The notes under the pieces: generated by a model | The model's input: the letters and a program-made list of their open reading frames with translations, nothing else | Told to the model about the DNA's origin: nothing | The model's database searches: none | Part shown: positions 10,957 to 19,914 of the stretch, in pieces | Numbering within the stretch: position 1 is the first letter of the stretch | Layout: every line of letters begins with the position of its first letter | NCBI RefSeq assembly: GCF_000697965.2 | Contig: NZ_CP015880.1 | Location: 3,812,001 to 3,876,000 of the forward strand | Source of the DNA: Ensifer adhaerens | Lineage (GTDB): Bacteria; Pseudomonadota; Alphaproteobacteria; Rhizobiales; Rhizobiaceae | Reading direction: 5' to 3' | DNA length: 64,000 bases | Translations under genes and position numbers: made by a program

Positions 10957-11400
10957 TCAGGCGCGACTGTCGCTGCGTGCCACGTTGGCGAGCGCCATGC
11001 GCATATATTCGAGCATCAGTTCGCGTTCGAAATTCCTGAGGCCGGCAAGCAGCGACTGGTCGGCGGCAAGCGCTGCCTCCTTGGCGGCCGCCTCCATCTC
11101 CTTTGCCTTTTCGGTGAGGTAGATCTGCTGCGAGCGCTTGTCCTGCGGATGCTTGCGGCGGAGGATGAGCCCGTCGCGCTCCATGCGCGAGAGCGTGTTT
11201 GCCATCGTCGCCTGTTCGATGTCGAGGCGATCGAGCAGTTGTTTCTGCGTCAGGCCTTCCTCGGCCCAAAGCTCGAGCAGGATGGGAAACTGACCGGGCG
11301 CGAAACCAAGCTTCTGGCCGCGCTCGTGAAGCGCGCGCGAAAAGCTCTTGGCCAGCAGGCTGGCCAGGTAGGTCGCAGATTCCATACGATTGAAGGCCAT
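10957..11400 (-). CDS. MarR family transcriptional regulator
   Basis: This 147-residue dimeric winged-helix regulator shows the recognition region LTQKQLLDRLDIEQATMANTLSRM and the wing DGLILRRKHPQDKRSQQIYL. Flanking helices for dimerisation are present at both ends. The next gene upstream is polA, divergent, with an αr7-type sRNA between. This gene order (MarR, sRNA, polA) is the one I recall for S. meliloti Smr7C. The ligand and targets are unknown. No obvious co-transcribed transporter or enzyme lies beside it, so it may act mainly in trans. Confidence 0.88.
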   Translation of the reverse strand: MAFNRMESATYLASLLAKSFSRALHERGQKLGFAPGQFPILLELWAEEGLTQKQLLDRLDIEQATMANTLSRMERDGLILRRKHPQDKRSQQIYLTEKAKEMEAAAKEAALAADQSLLAGLRNFERELMLEYMRMALANVARSDSRA

Positions 11401-11509
11401 GCCTATCGGTACGCCCGAACCGCCATGAAGACAAGTTACAATGCAGGCGATGGACCTTGAGACCGTCGGGTCTCACCGGGATTTGAGCGGAGGTGATCAG
11501 ACGGCAGAA

Positions 11510-11658
11510 ACAAAAAACCGTCACGGTGCGGAGGCGGCGCCGTGACGGTCTTTTGAAAACGGGACAAAGGCCCGGAGAGGGGGATAAGGCCTTTGTCCTC
11601 ATCTGGTGCGGGCGGGGGACAGGCCAATCACCAGAAGACGGCATCACTCGGTGCCGTT
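11510..11658 (-). ncRNA. αr7-family sRNA (Smr7C-like), polA–MarR interval
   Basis: On the minus strand a TTGAAA (11693-11688), 17-base spacer and CAAATC (11670-11665) would start transcription near 11658. Downstream come stacked hairpins: a CTGGTG/CACCAG stem with a C-rich loop, a GACAAAGGCC/GGCCTTTGTC stem with loop rich in CCCCCTCTCC, and a final 10-bp ACCGTCACGG/CCGTGACGGT stem followed by TTTTTTG at 11517-11511. The length of about 149 nt and the position between polA and a MarR gene agree with Smr7C. The C-rich loops suggest trans pairing. Identity is from memory of locus and structure. Confidence 0.75.
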
Positions 11659-11911
11659 GAGTAAGATTTGAGGATTCAAATGTGGCTTTTCAAGGATACC
11701 GGGGCTGAATCGGACATTACAAATATGTAACGTTTGCGTGAAGCCGAACGGGCGCTTGCGAAGCCTTTTGGCGCTCGATCCCAAGGCGAAGTCAGCCCCC
11801 GTTTTCGCAATCCGCGGTGGCGATCGCGGCCACCGCGACCGGTGGAGAATGTAGTGTCTGGCGGGAAAACCGCAATGGACCTTTGGCTTGCCCCGCGCTA
11901 TCCATTTGCCC

Positions 11912-14900
11912 ATGAAAAACGGTGATCATCTCTTCCTCGTCGACGGCTCCGGATTCATCTTCCGGGCGTTCCACGCCATCCCGCCGCTCAACCGCAAATC
12001 CGATGGCCTTCCGGTCAACGCGGTATCGGGTTTCTGCAACATGTTGTGGAAGCTGCTCACTGATGCGCGCGACACGTCGGTCGGCGTCACGCCGACCCAT
12101 TTCGCGGTCATCTTCGACTATTCGTCGAAGACCTTCCGCAACGCGCTCTACGATCAGTACAAGGCGAACCGCACGGCGCCGCCGGAAGATCTGATCCCGC
12201 AGTTCGGGCTGATCCGTCACGCGACCCGCGCCTTCAACCTGCCCTGCATCGAGAAGGAAGGCTATGAGGCCGACGACCTGATCGCCACCTACGCCCGGCT
12301 TGCAGAAGCCGCCGGCGCCGGCGTCACCATCGTCTCGTCCGACAAGGACCTGATGCAGCTCGTGACCTCGAACGTGTCGATGTACGACAGTATGAAGGAC
12401 AAGCAGATCTCGATCCCGGAAGTGATCGAGAAATGGGGCGTGCCGCCGGAAAAGATGATCGACCTGCAGGCGATGACCGGTGACTCCACCGACAACGTCC
12501 CCGGCATTCCCGGCATTGGCCCGAAGACGGCGGCACAGCTGCTCGAGGAGTACGGCGATCTCGAAACGCTGCTGGCCCGCGCCGGCGAGATCAAGCAGGC
12601 CAAGCGCCGCGAGAACATCATCGCCAATGCCGATCTCGCTCGTCTGTCGCGCCAGCTCGTCGAACTCAAGACCGACACGCCGCTCGACGTTCCGCTCGAA
12701 GAGCTGAGCCTCGAGCCGCAGAACGGTCCGAAGCTGATCGCCTTCCTGAAGGCGATGGAATTCACAACGCTGACGCGTCGCGTCGCCGCCGCGACCGGTA
12801 CGGACGCCGATGCCGTTGAAGCAGCCTTGGTGCCGGTAGAATGGGGCGCCGAGGCGCGCGGCCCTGATCTCGACAAGGGAGATGGGGCGGAAAAGGTCAG
12901 CGAGGGCTCCTCCACCGCGGCTGCCGCCCGTGGCGAGGCCGCGCAAGCCGCCGCCGTCCTGTCGCGTGCCGGCGAAGCGAATGGCGCGGACGCGACGCCC
13001 GAGGCGCTCGCTGCGGCACGCGCTGAAATCTTCGCCAAGGCGCCGATGGATCAGAGCGCCTATGTGACGATCCGCGACATCGCCACTCTCGACCGGTGGA
13101 TATCGGACGCGCGCGAAGCCGGTGTCGTCGGCTTCGACACGGAAACGACCTCGCTCGATGCAATGCAGGCCGACCTCGTCGGCTTCTCGCTGGCGATCGC
13201 CGACCATAAGGCCGACCCGACCGGCGCCTCGATCCGGGCGGCCTATGTGCCGCTGATCCACAAGACCGGCGTCGGCGACTTGCTCGGCGGCGGGCTCGCC
13301 GAAAACCAGATCCCGGTCGCAGAAGCCTTGAGCCGGCTGAAGCGCCTGCTTGAGGACCCTTCGGTCCTCAAGGTCGCCCAGAACCTGAAATACGATTACC
13401 TCGTGATGAAGCGGCACGGCATCACCGTCGAAAGCTTCGACGACACGATGCTGATGTCCTACGTCGTCGATGCCGGCAACGGCACCCATGGCATGGACTC
13501 GCTGTCTGAGCGCTGGCTGAACCACAAGCCGATCGCCTACAAGGACATCACCGGAACCGGCAAATCCTCGGTGACCTTCGACTTCGTCGATATCGACCGG
13601 GCAACCGCCTACGCGGCTGAGGATGCGGACGTCACGCTCAGGCTCTGGCATATCCTGAAGGCCCGATTGGCCGCCAAGGGGCTGATGCGCGTCTATGAGC
13701 GGCTGGAGCGGCCCCTGGTTGCCGTTCTGGCACGCATGGAAGACCGCGGCATCACCGTCGACCGCCAGATCCTCTCGCGGCTTTCGGGCGAGCTCGCCCA
13801 GGGCGCAGCCGGGCTCGAGGACGAGATCTACAAGCTCGCTGGCGAAACCTTCACCATCGGTTCGCCGAAGCAGCTCGGCGATATCCTCTTCGGCAAGATG
13901 GGCTTTGCCGGCGGCTCGAAGACCAAGACCGGGCAATGGTCGACCTCGGCACAGGTTCTGGAAGACCTGGCAGCCGAAGGCCACGAACTGCCGCGCAAGA
14001 TCGTCGACTGGCGACAGCTGACCAAGCTCAAGTCCACCTATACCGATGCGCTTCCGGGCTTCGTCCATCCGGAGACGAAGCGCGTGCATACGTCCTACGC
14101 GCTCGCAGCCACGACCACCGGCCGCCTGTCGTCGTCCGATCCGAACCTGCAGAACATTCCGGTGCGCACCGCCGAAGGCCGCAAGATCCGCACCGCCTTC
14201 ATCGCAACGCCCGGCCACAAGCTCGTCTCGGCCGACTACAGCCAGATCGAACTGCGCGTGCTTGCCCATGTTGCGGACATTCCGCAGCTTCGCCAGGCCT
14301 TTGCCGATGGCGTCGACATTCATGCGATGACCGCATCGGAAATGTTCGGCGTTCCGGTCGAGGGCATGCCGAGCGAAATCCGCCGGCGCGCCAAGGCGAT
14401 TAACTTCGGTATCATCTACGGCATCTCCGCCTTCGGCCTTGCCAACCAGCTGTCGATCGAGCGCTCCGAAGCCAGCGACTACATCAAGCGCTATTTCGAG
14501 CGTTTCCCCGGCATCCGCGACTACATGGAGGGCACCAAGGTGTTTGCCCGCGAGCACGGCTACGTCGAGACGATCTTCGGTCGCCGCGCCCACTATCCGG
14601 ACATCCGCTCGTCGATCCCGTCGCACCGTGCCTTCAACGAGCGCGCCGCGATCAATGCGCCGATCCAGGGCTCGGCCGCCGACATCATCCGCCGCGCCAT
14701 GGTGAAGATGGAGCCGGCGCTGGCCGAGGCGAAGCTTTCGGCCCGCATGCTGCTGCAGGTGCACGACGAACTGATCTTCGAGGTCGAGGACGCCGAGGTC
14801 GAAAACACCATTCCGGTCGTCGTCTCGGTGATGGAGAACGCCGCCATGCCGGCGCTCGACATGAAGGTGCCGTTGAAGGTCGATGCGCGCGCGGCGACCA

Positions 14901-14920
14901 ACTGGGACGAGGCGCACTGA
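11912..14920 (+). CDS. polA: DNA polymerase I
   Basis: This 1002-residue replication and repair polymerase is complete. The N-terminal 5'-3' exonuclease shows FLVDGSGFIFRAFHA and GDSTDNVPGIPGIGPKTA. The middle domain keeps the proofreading signature VGFDTETTSLDAM (acidic DTE present), so 3'-5' exonuclease activity is probably retained. The polymerase has motif A SADYSQIELRVLAH, motif B RRRAKAINFGIIYG and motif C LLQVHDELIFEVE. An Ala/Glu-rich linker lies near residues 315-380. I chose the ATG at 11912, where the family consensus begins. No clear RBS precedes it, and a CTATCC hexamer only 7 bases upstream raises the possibility of a leaderless transcript. Confidence 0.97.
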   Translation: MKNGDHLFLVDGSGFIFRAFHAIPPLNRKSDGLPVNAVSGFCNMLWKLLTDARDTSVGVTPTHFAVIFDYSSKTFRNALYDQYKANRTAPPEDLIPQFGLIRHATRAFNLPCIEKEGYEADDLIATYARLAEAAGAGVTIVSSDKDLMQLVTSNVSMYDSMKDKQISIPEVIEKWGVPPEKMIDLQAMTGDSTDNVPGIPGIGPKTAAQLLEEYGDLETLLARAGEIKQAKRRENIIANADLARLSRQLVELKTDTPLDVPLEELSLEPQNGPKLIAFLKAMEFTTLTRRVAAATGTDADAVEAALVPVEWGAEARGPDLDKGDGAEKVSEGSSTAAAARGEAAQAAAVLSRAGEANGADATPEALAAARAEIFAKAPMDQSAYVTIRDIATLDRWISDAREAGVVGFDTETTSLDAMQADLVGFSLAIADHKADPTGASIRAAYVPLIHKTGVGDLLGGGLAENQIPVAEALSRLKRLLEDPSVLKVAQNLKYDYLVMKRHGITVESFDDTMLMSYVVDAGNGTHGMDSLSERWLNHKPIAYKDITGTGKSSVTFDFVDIDRATAYAAEDADVTLRLWHILKARLAAKGLMRVYERLERPLVAVLARMEDRGITVDRQILSRLSGELAQGAAGLEDEIYKLAGETFTIGSPKQLGDILFGKMGFAGGSKTKTGQWSTSAQVLEDLAAEGHELPRKIVDWRQLTKLKSTYTDALPGFVHPETKRVHTSYALAATTTGRLSSSDPNLQNIPVRTAEGRKIRTAFIATPGHKLVSADYSQIELRVLAHVADIPQLRQAFADGVDIHAMTASEMFGVPVEGMPSEIRRRAKAINFGIIYGISAFGLANQLSIERSEASDYIKRYFERFPGIRDYMEGTKVFAREHGYVETIFGRRAHYPDIRSSIPSHRAFNERAAINAPIQGSAADIIRRAMVKMEPALAEAKLSARMLLQVHDELIFEVEDAEVENTIPVVVSVMENAAMPALDMKVPLKVDARAATNWDEAH

Positions 14921-14995
14921 TCTAGTCGGTGCACACCGGGTTTTTGATGGAAACCTCTCAGAAAACCTCAAAAGCCGGATGCGACGAATCTTGCA

Positions 14996-15031
14996 GCGCC
15001 CGGGGGCATTCCATGCTCCCGGGCGCCTTTC
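14996..15031 (+). terminator. polA terminator
   Basis: A long GC-rich hairpin (GCGCCCGGG pairing with CCCGGGCGC, plus an inner GCAT/ATGC) lies about 75 bases after the polA stop and is followed by CTTTCC. Confidence 0.7.
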
Positions 15032-15156
15032 CATCAGGATGATAGAAAGCGTCAGCCGTCGCAGCCGGAACGATTGCCGGCGCGTTCAACTCCTCATAGG
15101 CAGCCTTTGGGAAGGGGCTCGAGCCTCATCCGAAACGGCTGCAATCGGAGGAGATC

Positions 15157-16011
15157 ATGGCGCCGAAGACCTTCATTCTTGTCCTGTCCTGCGACGACAA
15201 ACCCGGCATTGTCGCCGCCGTCACCACGGAGCTTGCCGCCCTTGGCGCAAACATCGCCGAGAGCAACCAGTTCTGGGATACCAAGACCAACAGCTTCTTC
15301 ATGCGCATCGCCTTCCAGGTTGCAGCGAGCGTTCAGGCTGGTGATGTCGAGCGGGCGCTTCGCCCGGCGGTCGAGCGTTTCCAGATGCGGACCACGCTTA
15401 CGGATGCTGCGGTCAAGCCGAAGATCCTGGTCCTCGTCTCCAAGTTCGACCATGCGCTCCTGCACCTGCTTTACCAGATCCGTGTCGGCTGGTTGAACGC
15501 GGAGGTCGTCGCCATCGTCTCCAACCACGAAGACAGCCGGCGTACGGCCGAAGCCGAAGGGCTCGCCTATCACTGTTGGTCGGTATCGAAGGACAACAAG
15601 GCCGAGCAGGAGGAAAGGCTTCTGCGACTGGTCCAGGAGACCGGCGCCGATCTCGTCATCCTTGCCCGCTACATGCAGGTGTTTTCCGACAATCTGTCGA
15701 AGCGCCTCTACGGCAAGGCGATCAACATCCACCATTCGTTCCTGCCGAGCTTCAAGGGCGCCAAGCCCTATCATCAGGCGCATGAGCGTGGCGTGAAGCT
15801 GATCGGGGCGACGGCGCACTACGTCACGCCGGACCTCGACGAAGGCCCGATCATCGAACAGGAAACCGAACGCGTCAGCCATGCCTTGACGGCGGAAGAT
15901 TTCGTCGCCACCGGCCGCGACATCGAAAGCCGGGTGCTGGCGCGCGCCGTCAAGCTGCACCTGGAGCGGCGCGTCATGCTCAACGGTCACAAGACGGTCG
16001 TGTTCAGCTAG
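15157..16011 (+). CDS. purU: Formyltetrahydrofolate deformylase
   Basis: This 284-residue enzyme hydrolyses 10-formyl-THF to THF and formate, balancing one-carbon pools. Residues 1-80 form an ACT domain (FILVLSCDDKPGIVAAVTTE), the usual sensory module. The catalytic formyltransferase-like domain follows, with LVSKFDHALLHLLY, the NIHHSFLPSFKGAKPYHQA loop containing the conserved histidines, and the aspartate in YVTPDLDEGPII. A strong GGAGGAG RBS sits just before the ATG. It is monocistronic, downstream of the polA terminator. Confidence 0.94.
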   Translation: MAPKTFILVLSCDDKPGIVAAVTTELAALGANIAESNQFWDTKTNSFFMRIAFQVAASVQAGDVERALRPAVERFQMRTTLTDAAVKPKILVLVSKFDHALLHLLYQIRVGWLNAEVVAIVSNHEDSRRTAEAEGLAYHCWSVSKDNKAEQEERLLRLVQETGADLVILARYMQVFSDNLSKRLYGKAINIHHSFLPSFKGAKPYHQAHERGVKLIGATAHYVTPDLDEGPIIEQETERVSHALTAEDFVATGRDIESRVLARAVKLHLERRVMLNGHKTVVFS

Positions 16012-16032
16012 AGGGTTCTGGAAGGCGCTTCA

Positions 16033-16064
16033 TGTAGCCGGTACTCACAGGGGTGCCGGCTACA
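16033..16064. terminator. Hairpin between convergent purU and smeR
   Basis: A perfect 9-bp stem (TGTAGCCGG/CCGGCTACA) with a 14-nt loop sits in the 57-base gap. No T-run is seen, so intrinsic activity is uncertain. Confidence 0.4.
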
Positions 16065-16068
16065 GCTG

Positions 16069-16713
16069 TTACAGGCGGGCTACGACGGCGGTCGCGGTAA
16101 CGGCCGGCGCGCGGAAGCTGGCAAAGAGCCGGCTCAGGCCCTCGCGTCCCTCGGCCGTCAGATCGAAGGTGCGGCCGAACAGCAGCCATTCCGTACAGAG
16201 CCCGAGCATCATCCAATGCAGGGTCCGCGTCGCGGAGGCGGGGGTCCAGGTCTCGTGCATCTGCCCCTTGGCGAGCGCGCGGGAAAAAGCGAGTTCGAGC
16301 ACGACATTGTGGTGCTCGTCGAGTTCCTTCTGGCGGGCGAGGACCTCGCCCAGGTCGCCGTCGTAATTGGTGCGCAGCATGATCGTCAGAATGCGCTGGC
16401 GCTGCTCGTCGGCGGCCAGAACATCCAGCCAGTCGCCCATGGCACCTTCGAGGATGGAGAGTGTATCGGCAGCTTCCGCTTCGATCTCGCGGGCGACCAT
16501 GTCTTCCTGCGGCAAGGGCACAGCGTCGTGCAGCGCGAGGAACAGGTCGGTCTTGTTGGCAAAGTGCCAGTAGATGGCGCCACGGGTCACGCCGGCGGCC
16601 TTGGCTATTTCTTCGAGCGTCGTGTTCGAGACGCCCTTTTCGTAGAAGACGCGCTCGGCGGCGCTCAGGATCTTCTGTCTTGTTGCTTCTGCATCGGCCT
16701 TTGTTCGGCGCAT
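16069..16713 (-). CDS. smeR: TetR/AcrR family repressor, SmeR-like
   Basis: This 214-residue repressor has an N-terminal TetR helix-turn-helix (LEEIAKAAGVTRGAIYWHF) and an all-helical ligand domain of AcrR/TtgR type. It is the third gene of an efflux operon, following smeB after a 51-base gap that holds a strong hairpin and then a GAGGAGGA RBS. In S. meliloti the equivalent product SmeR represses smeAB, and loss raises multidrug resistance. A TetR-type inverted repeat upstream of smeA (21242-21265) is its probable operator, so it would also autoregulate. Confidence 0.85.
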   Translation of the reverse strand: MRRTKADAEATRQKILSAAERVFYEKGVSNTTLEEIAKAAGVTRGAIYWHFANKTDLFLALHDAVPLPQEDMVAREIEAEAADTLSILEGAMGDWLDVLAADEQRQRILTIMLRTNYDGDLGEVLARQKELDEHHNVVLELAFSRALAKGQMHETWTPASATRTLHWMMLGLCTEWLLFGRTFDLTAEGREGLSRLFASFRAPAVTATAVVARL

Positions 16714-16729
16714 TCATTCCTCCTCATGC

Positions 16730-16754
16730 GACGGCCCGCCAGAGGCGGGCCGTC
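16730..16754 (-). promoter_or_regulatory. Intercistronic hairpin between smeB and smeR
   Basis: A perfect 11-bp stem (GACGGCCCGCC with its complement) closes on 3 nt, immediately downstream of the smeB stop and upstream of the smeR RBS. It lacks a T-run, so it may stabilise the smeB mRNA end or damp read-through into smeR. Confidence 0.5.
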
Positions 16755-16764
16755 CAGTCTTGTT

Positions 16765-19700
16765 TTATTCGGCGGGTGTCGGGTTTTCTGCGGCTGTCGG
16801 TGTGTTCTCCACCTTCTTTCGGCTGAAGAGCTTCGTGACGAACACGAAGAAGACAGGAACGAAGAAGATGGCGAGCACCGTTGCCGAGATCATCCCGCCC
16901 ATGACGCCCGTGCCGATGGCGCGCTGGCTGCCGGAGCTGGCACCCGTGGCGATTGCCAGCGGCAGAACACCGAGCGTGAAGGCCAGCGACGTCATCAGGA
17001 TCGGCCGGAAGCGAAGATGTGCCGCCTCCAGCGTCGCGTCGATCAGCGACTTGCCCTGCTCACGCAGTTCCTTGGCGAACTCGATGATCAGGATCGCGTT
17101 CTTGGCCGAGAGACCGATGATCGCGATCAGGCCAACCTTGAAGTAGACGTCATTCGGCATGTCGCGCATCATCACGGCGAGCACCGAACCGATGACGCCG
17201 AGCGGAACGACCATGATCACCGCCACCGGGATCGACCAGCTCTCATAGAGGGCTGCAAGGCACAGGAACACCAGAAGGCACGACAGCGCGATCAGGAGAG
17301 GCGCCTGGGTGCCGGACTGGATTTCCTGCAGCGACTGGCCGGTCCATTCGTAACCGAAGCCTGCAGGCAACTGGCCCGCCAGCCGTTGCATCTCGGCGAT
17401 CGCGTCACCCGAGGAGTAGCCGTGGGCGGCTTCGCCGCTGATACGGACCGACGGGTAGCCGTTGTAGCCGATCGTCTGGGTCGACGCCTTGACCCACTCC
17501 ACCGTCGCGAAGGCCGACAGGGGCACCATGCCGCCATTGGCGTTGCGGACGTTGAGGTTCAGGAGGTCGGCGGTCTGCATGCGCTGACCTTCGTCCGCCT
17601 GCACCGTTACGCGCTGCATGCGTCCGGCATTGGGGAAGTCGTTGACGTAGGACGAGCCGAGGTTGGTCGAGATCGTCGAGTTGATATCGGCGAAGGTCAC
17701 ACCGAAGGTGTTGGCCTTCTCGCGATCGATCGTGACGCTGACCTGAGCCGCATCGGGCATGCCCTCGAAGCGGACGCCGGAGAGCACCTTGCTCTCGGCG
17801 GCCATGCCGAGCAGCTGGTCGCGGGCCTGCGACAGCGCCGCCTGGCCGAGACCGCCACGGTCCTGCAGGCGGAACGAGAAGCCGCCGGTGGTGCCGAGGC
17901 CCTGGATCGCCGGCGGCGACAGCGCGAAGCTGATCGCATCCTTGATCTGGCTCATCGCCATCGTCGCCCGCATGGCGATCGACTGTGCGGCGTTGTCGGC
18001 GTCACGTTCCTTCCAGTCCTTCAGCGTCACGAAGGCGAGCGCTGCGTTCTGGCCGGTACCGAAGAAGGAGAAGCCGTTGATCGCGATGATGCGTTCGACT
18101 GCCGTTTCCTGGCCGAAGATCTTCTCGGCCTGCTCCACCACCTCGGTCGTGCGGTTGCCCGTTGCTTCCGACGGCAGCTGCATCATGACGATCACGAAGC
18201 CCTGGTCTTCGTCCGGAAGGAACGACGACGGCAGCTTCATGAACAGCCAGCCGAGACCGGCGAGCACCGCGACATAGACGATCATGTAGCGGCCGGTCCG
18301 GTGGACCAGGCGCTTCACGATGCCGCTATAGCCGTGCGACGTCTTGTCGAACGAGCGGTTGAACCAGCCGAAGAAGCCACGCTTGGCGTGATGATGACCC
18401 TTCGGAACCTGCTTCAGGAAGCTCGCGCAGAGCGCCGGTGTCAGCGACAAAGCGAGAAGTGCGGAGAACAGGATCGAGACGACCATCGTCAGCGAGAACT
18501 GGCGATAGATCACACCGACCGCGCCCGGGAAGAAGGCCATCGGAATGAACACCGAGGCGAGAACCAGCGTGATGCCGATGACGGCGCCGGTGATCTGCTT
18601 CATCGCCTTGCGGGTGGCTTCTTTCGGCGTTGCCCCTTCCTCGGACATGATGCGTTCGACGTTTTCGACGACGATGATCGCATCGTCGACGAGAATGCCG
18701 ATCGCCAGCACCATGCCGAACATGGTCAGAACGTTGATCGAGAAGCCCATCGCCAGCATGACCGCGCAGGTGCCGAGGAGCGCCACCGGCACGACGAGCG
18801 TCGGGATGATGGTGTAGCGGATGTTCTGCAAGAACAGGAACATCACGATGAACACGAGCGCGACCGCTTCGACCAGCGTCGAAAGCACCTTCTCGATGGA
18901 AACGGCGACGAAGGGCGAGGTGTCGTAGGGAACCGAATATTCGAGGCCCTGCGGGAAGAACTTCGCCAGTTCGTCCATGCGTTCCTTGATGGCGGCCGAG
19001 GTCGACATGGCGTTGCCGCTCGGCGAAAGCTGGACGGCGATAGCCGCCGACGGCTTGCCGTTCAGGCGCGTCGAGAAGGCGTAGCTTTCGCCGCCGATCT
19101 CGATGCGGGCAACGTCGCGCAGGCGGACGGAGGAGCCGTCCGGATTGGCGCGAAGCACGATCGCACCGAACTCTTCGGCGCTTTCGAGCTGGCCCTTGAC
19201 GACGACGGGCGCGCTGATCTGCTGGGTGATCGGGTTCGGCTGTGCGCCGATCGAGCCCGAAGCGATCTGGGCGTTCTGCGCCGTGATCGCATTGGTCACG
19301 TCCGCAGCCGTCAGGTTCAGACCCAGCATCTTGTCCGGATCGAGCCAGACGCGCATCGAGCGTTCCGTGGCAAACAGCTGCGCACGGCCGACGCCGGGCA
19401 CGCGCTGGATTTCGCTAAGCACGTTGCGGCTTAGATAGTCGCCGAGGCCGATGGCGTCCATCGAGCCGTCGGTCGAGGTGAGAGCCACGATCATCAGGAA
19501 GCCAGAGCCGGCTTCATCGACCTGCACGCCCTGGCGCTTGACCGAATCGGGCAGGCGCGGTTCGACGCGGCGAACCCGGTTCTGGATGTCGACGGCCGCC
19601 TGTCCCGGGTCGGTGCCCGGTGCAAAGGTGGCGCTGATTTCGACCGAGCCGGAGGCGCTGGAGGTCGACTCGAAATAGAGCAGGCCTTCGACGCCGTTCA

Positions 19701-19905
19701 GCTCGTCTTCGATCAGTCGCGTGACGCTCTGATAGGTGTCTTGCGACGAGGCGCCGGGGTAGCTCGTGTTGATGGAGATCTGCGGCGGCGCGACGTCAGG
19801 ATACTGCGATACCGGCAGAAGCGGAATCGCAATGACGCCGGCGACCATGATGAAGATCGCCACCACCCAGGCAAAAATAGGCCTGTCGATGAAAAAACTA
19901 GGCAT
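16765..19905 (-). CDS. smeB: RND multidrug efflux pump, inner-membrane subunit (SmeB/AcrB-type)
   Basis: This is a 1046-residue proton-driven exporter of the HAE1 family. It begins MPSFFIDRPIFAWVVAI and has twelve expected membrane helices with two large periplasmic loops. Conserved segments include the TM4 proton-relay stretch LVDDAIIVVENVERIM, PTLVVPVALLGTCAVM, and GLSAKNAILIIEFAKEL in TM10. It forms a tripartite pump with the lipoprotein adaptor SmeA and an outer-membrane channel not encoded here. The upstream open frame extends one TTG codon, but the ATG at 19905 is the consensus start, 9 bases past the smeA stop. Confidence 0.95.
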   Translation of the reverse strand: MPSFFIDRPIFAWVVAIFIMVAGVIAIPLLPVSQYPDVAPPQISINTSYPGASSQDTYQSVTRLIEDELNGVEGLLYFESTSSASGSVEISATFAPGTDPGQAAVDIQNRVRRVEPRLPDSVKRQGVQVDEAGSGFLMIVALTSTDGSMDAIGLGDYLSRNVLSEIQRVPGVGRAQLFATERSMRVWLDPDKMLGLNLTAADVTNAITAQNAQIASGSIGAQPNPITQQISAPVVVKGQLESAEEFGAIVLRANPDGSSVRLRDVARIEIGGESYAFSTRLNGKPSAAIAVQLSPSGNAMSTSAAIKERMDELAKFFPQGLEYSVPYDTSPFVAVSIEKVLSTLVEAVALVFIVMFLFLQNIRYTIIPTLVVPVALLGTCAVMLAMGFSINVLTMFGMVLAIGILVDDAIIVVENVERIMSEEGATPKEATRKAMKQITGAVIGITLVLASVFIPMAFFPGAVGVIYRQFSLTMVVSILFSALLALSLTPALCASFLKQVPKGHHHAKRGFFGWFNRSFDKTSHGYSGIVKRLVHRTGRYMIVYVAVLAGLGWLFMKLPSSFLPDEDQGFVIVMMQLPSEATGNRTTEVVEQAEKIFGQETAVERIIAINGFSFFGTGQNAALAFVTLKDWKERDADNAAQSIAMRATMAMSQIKDAISFALSPPAIQGLGTTGGFSFRLQDRGGLGQAALSQARDQLLGMAAESKVLSGVRFEGMPDAAQVSVTIDREKANTFGVTFADINSTISTNLGSSYVNDFPNAGRMQRVTVQADEGQRMQTADLLNLNVRNANGGMVPLSAFATVEWVKASTQTIGYNGYPSVRISGEAAHGYSSGDAIAEMQRLAGQLPAGFGYEWTGQSLQEIQSGTQAPLLIALSCLLVFLCLAALYESWSIPVAVIMVVPLGVIGSVLAVMMRDMPNDVYFKVGLIAIIGLSAKNAILIIEFAKELREQGKSLIDATLEAAHLRFRPILMTSLAFTLGVLPLAIATGASSGSQRAIGTGVMGGMISATVLAIFFVPVFFVFVTKLFSRKKVENTPTAAENPTPAE

Positions 19906-19914
19906 CAATCAAAC

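Noticed and set aside
11792..15034. Minus-strand open frame of 1080 codons opposite polA
   Set aside because: Antisense shadow of polA; no RBS or domain.
16216..19434. Plus-strand open frame of 1072 codons opposite smeB and smeR
   Set aside because: Antisense shadow with highly charged low-complexity text, while the minus strand encodes an unmistakable RND pump.
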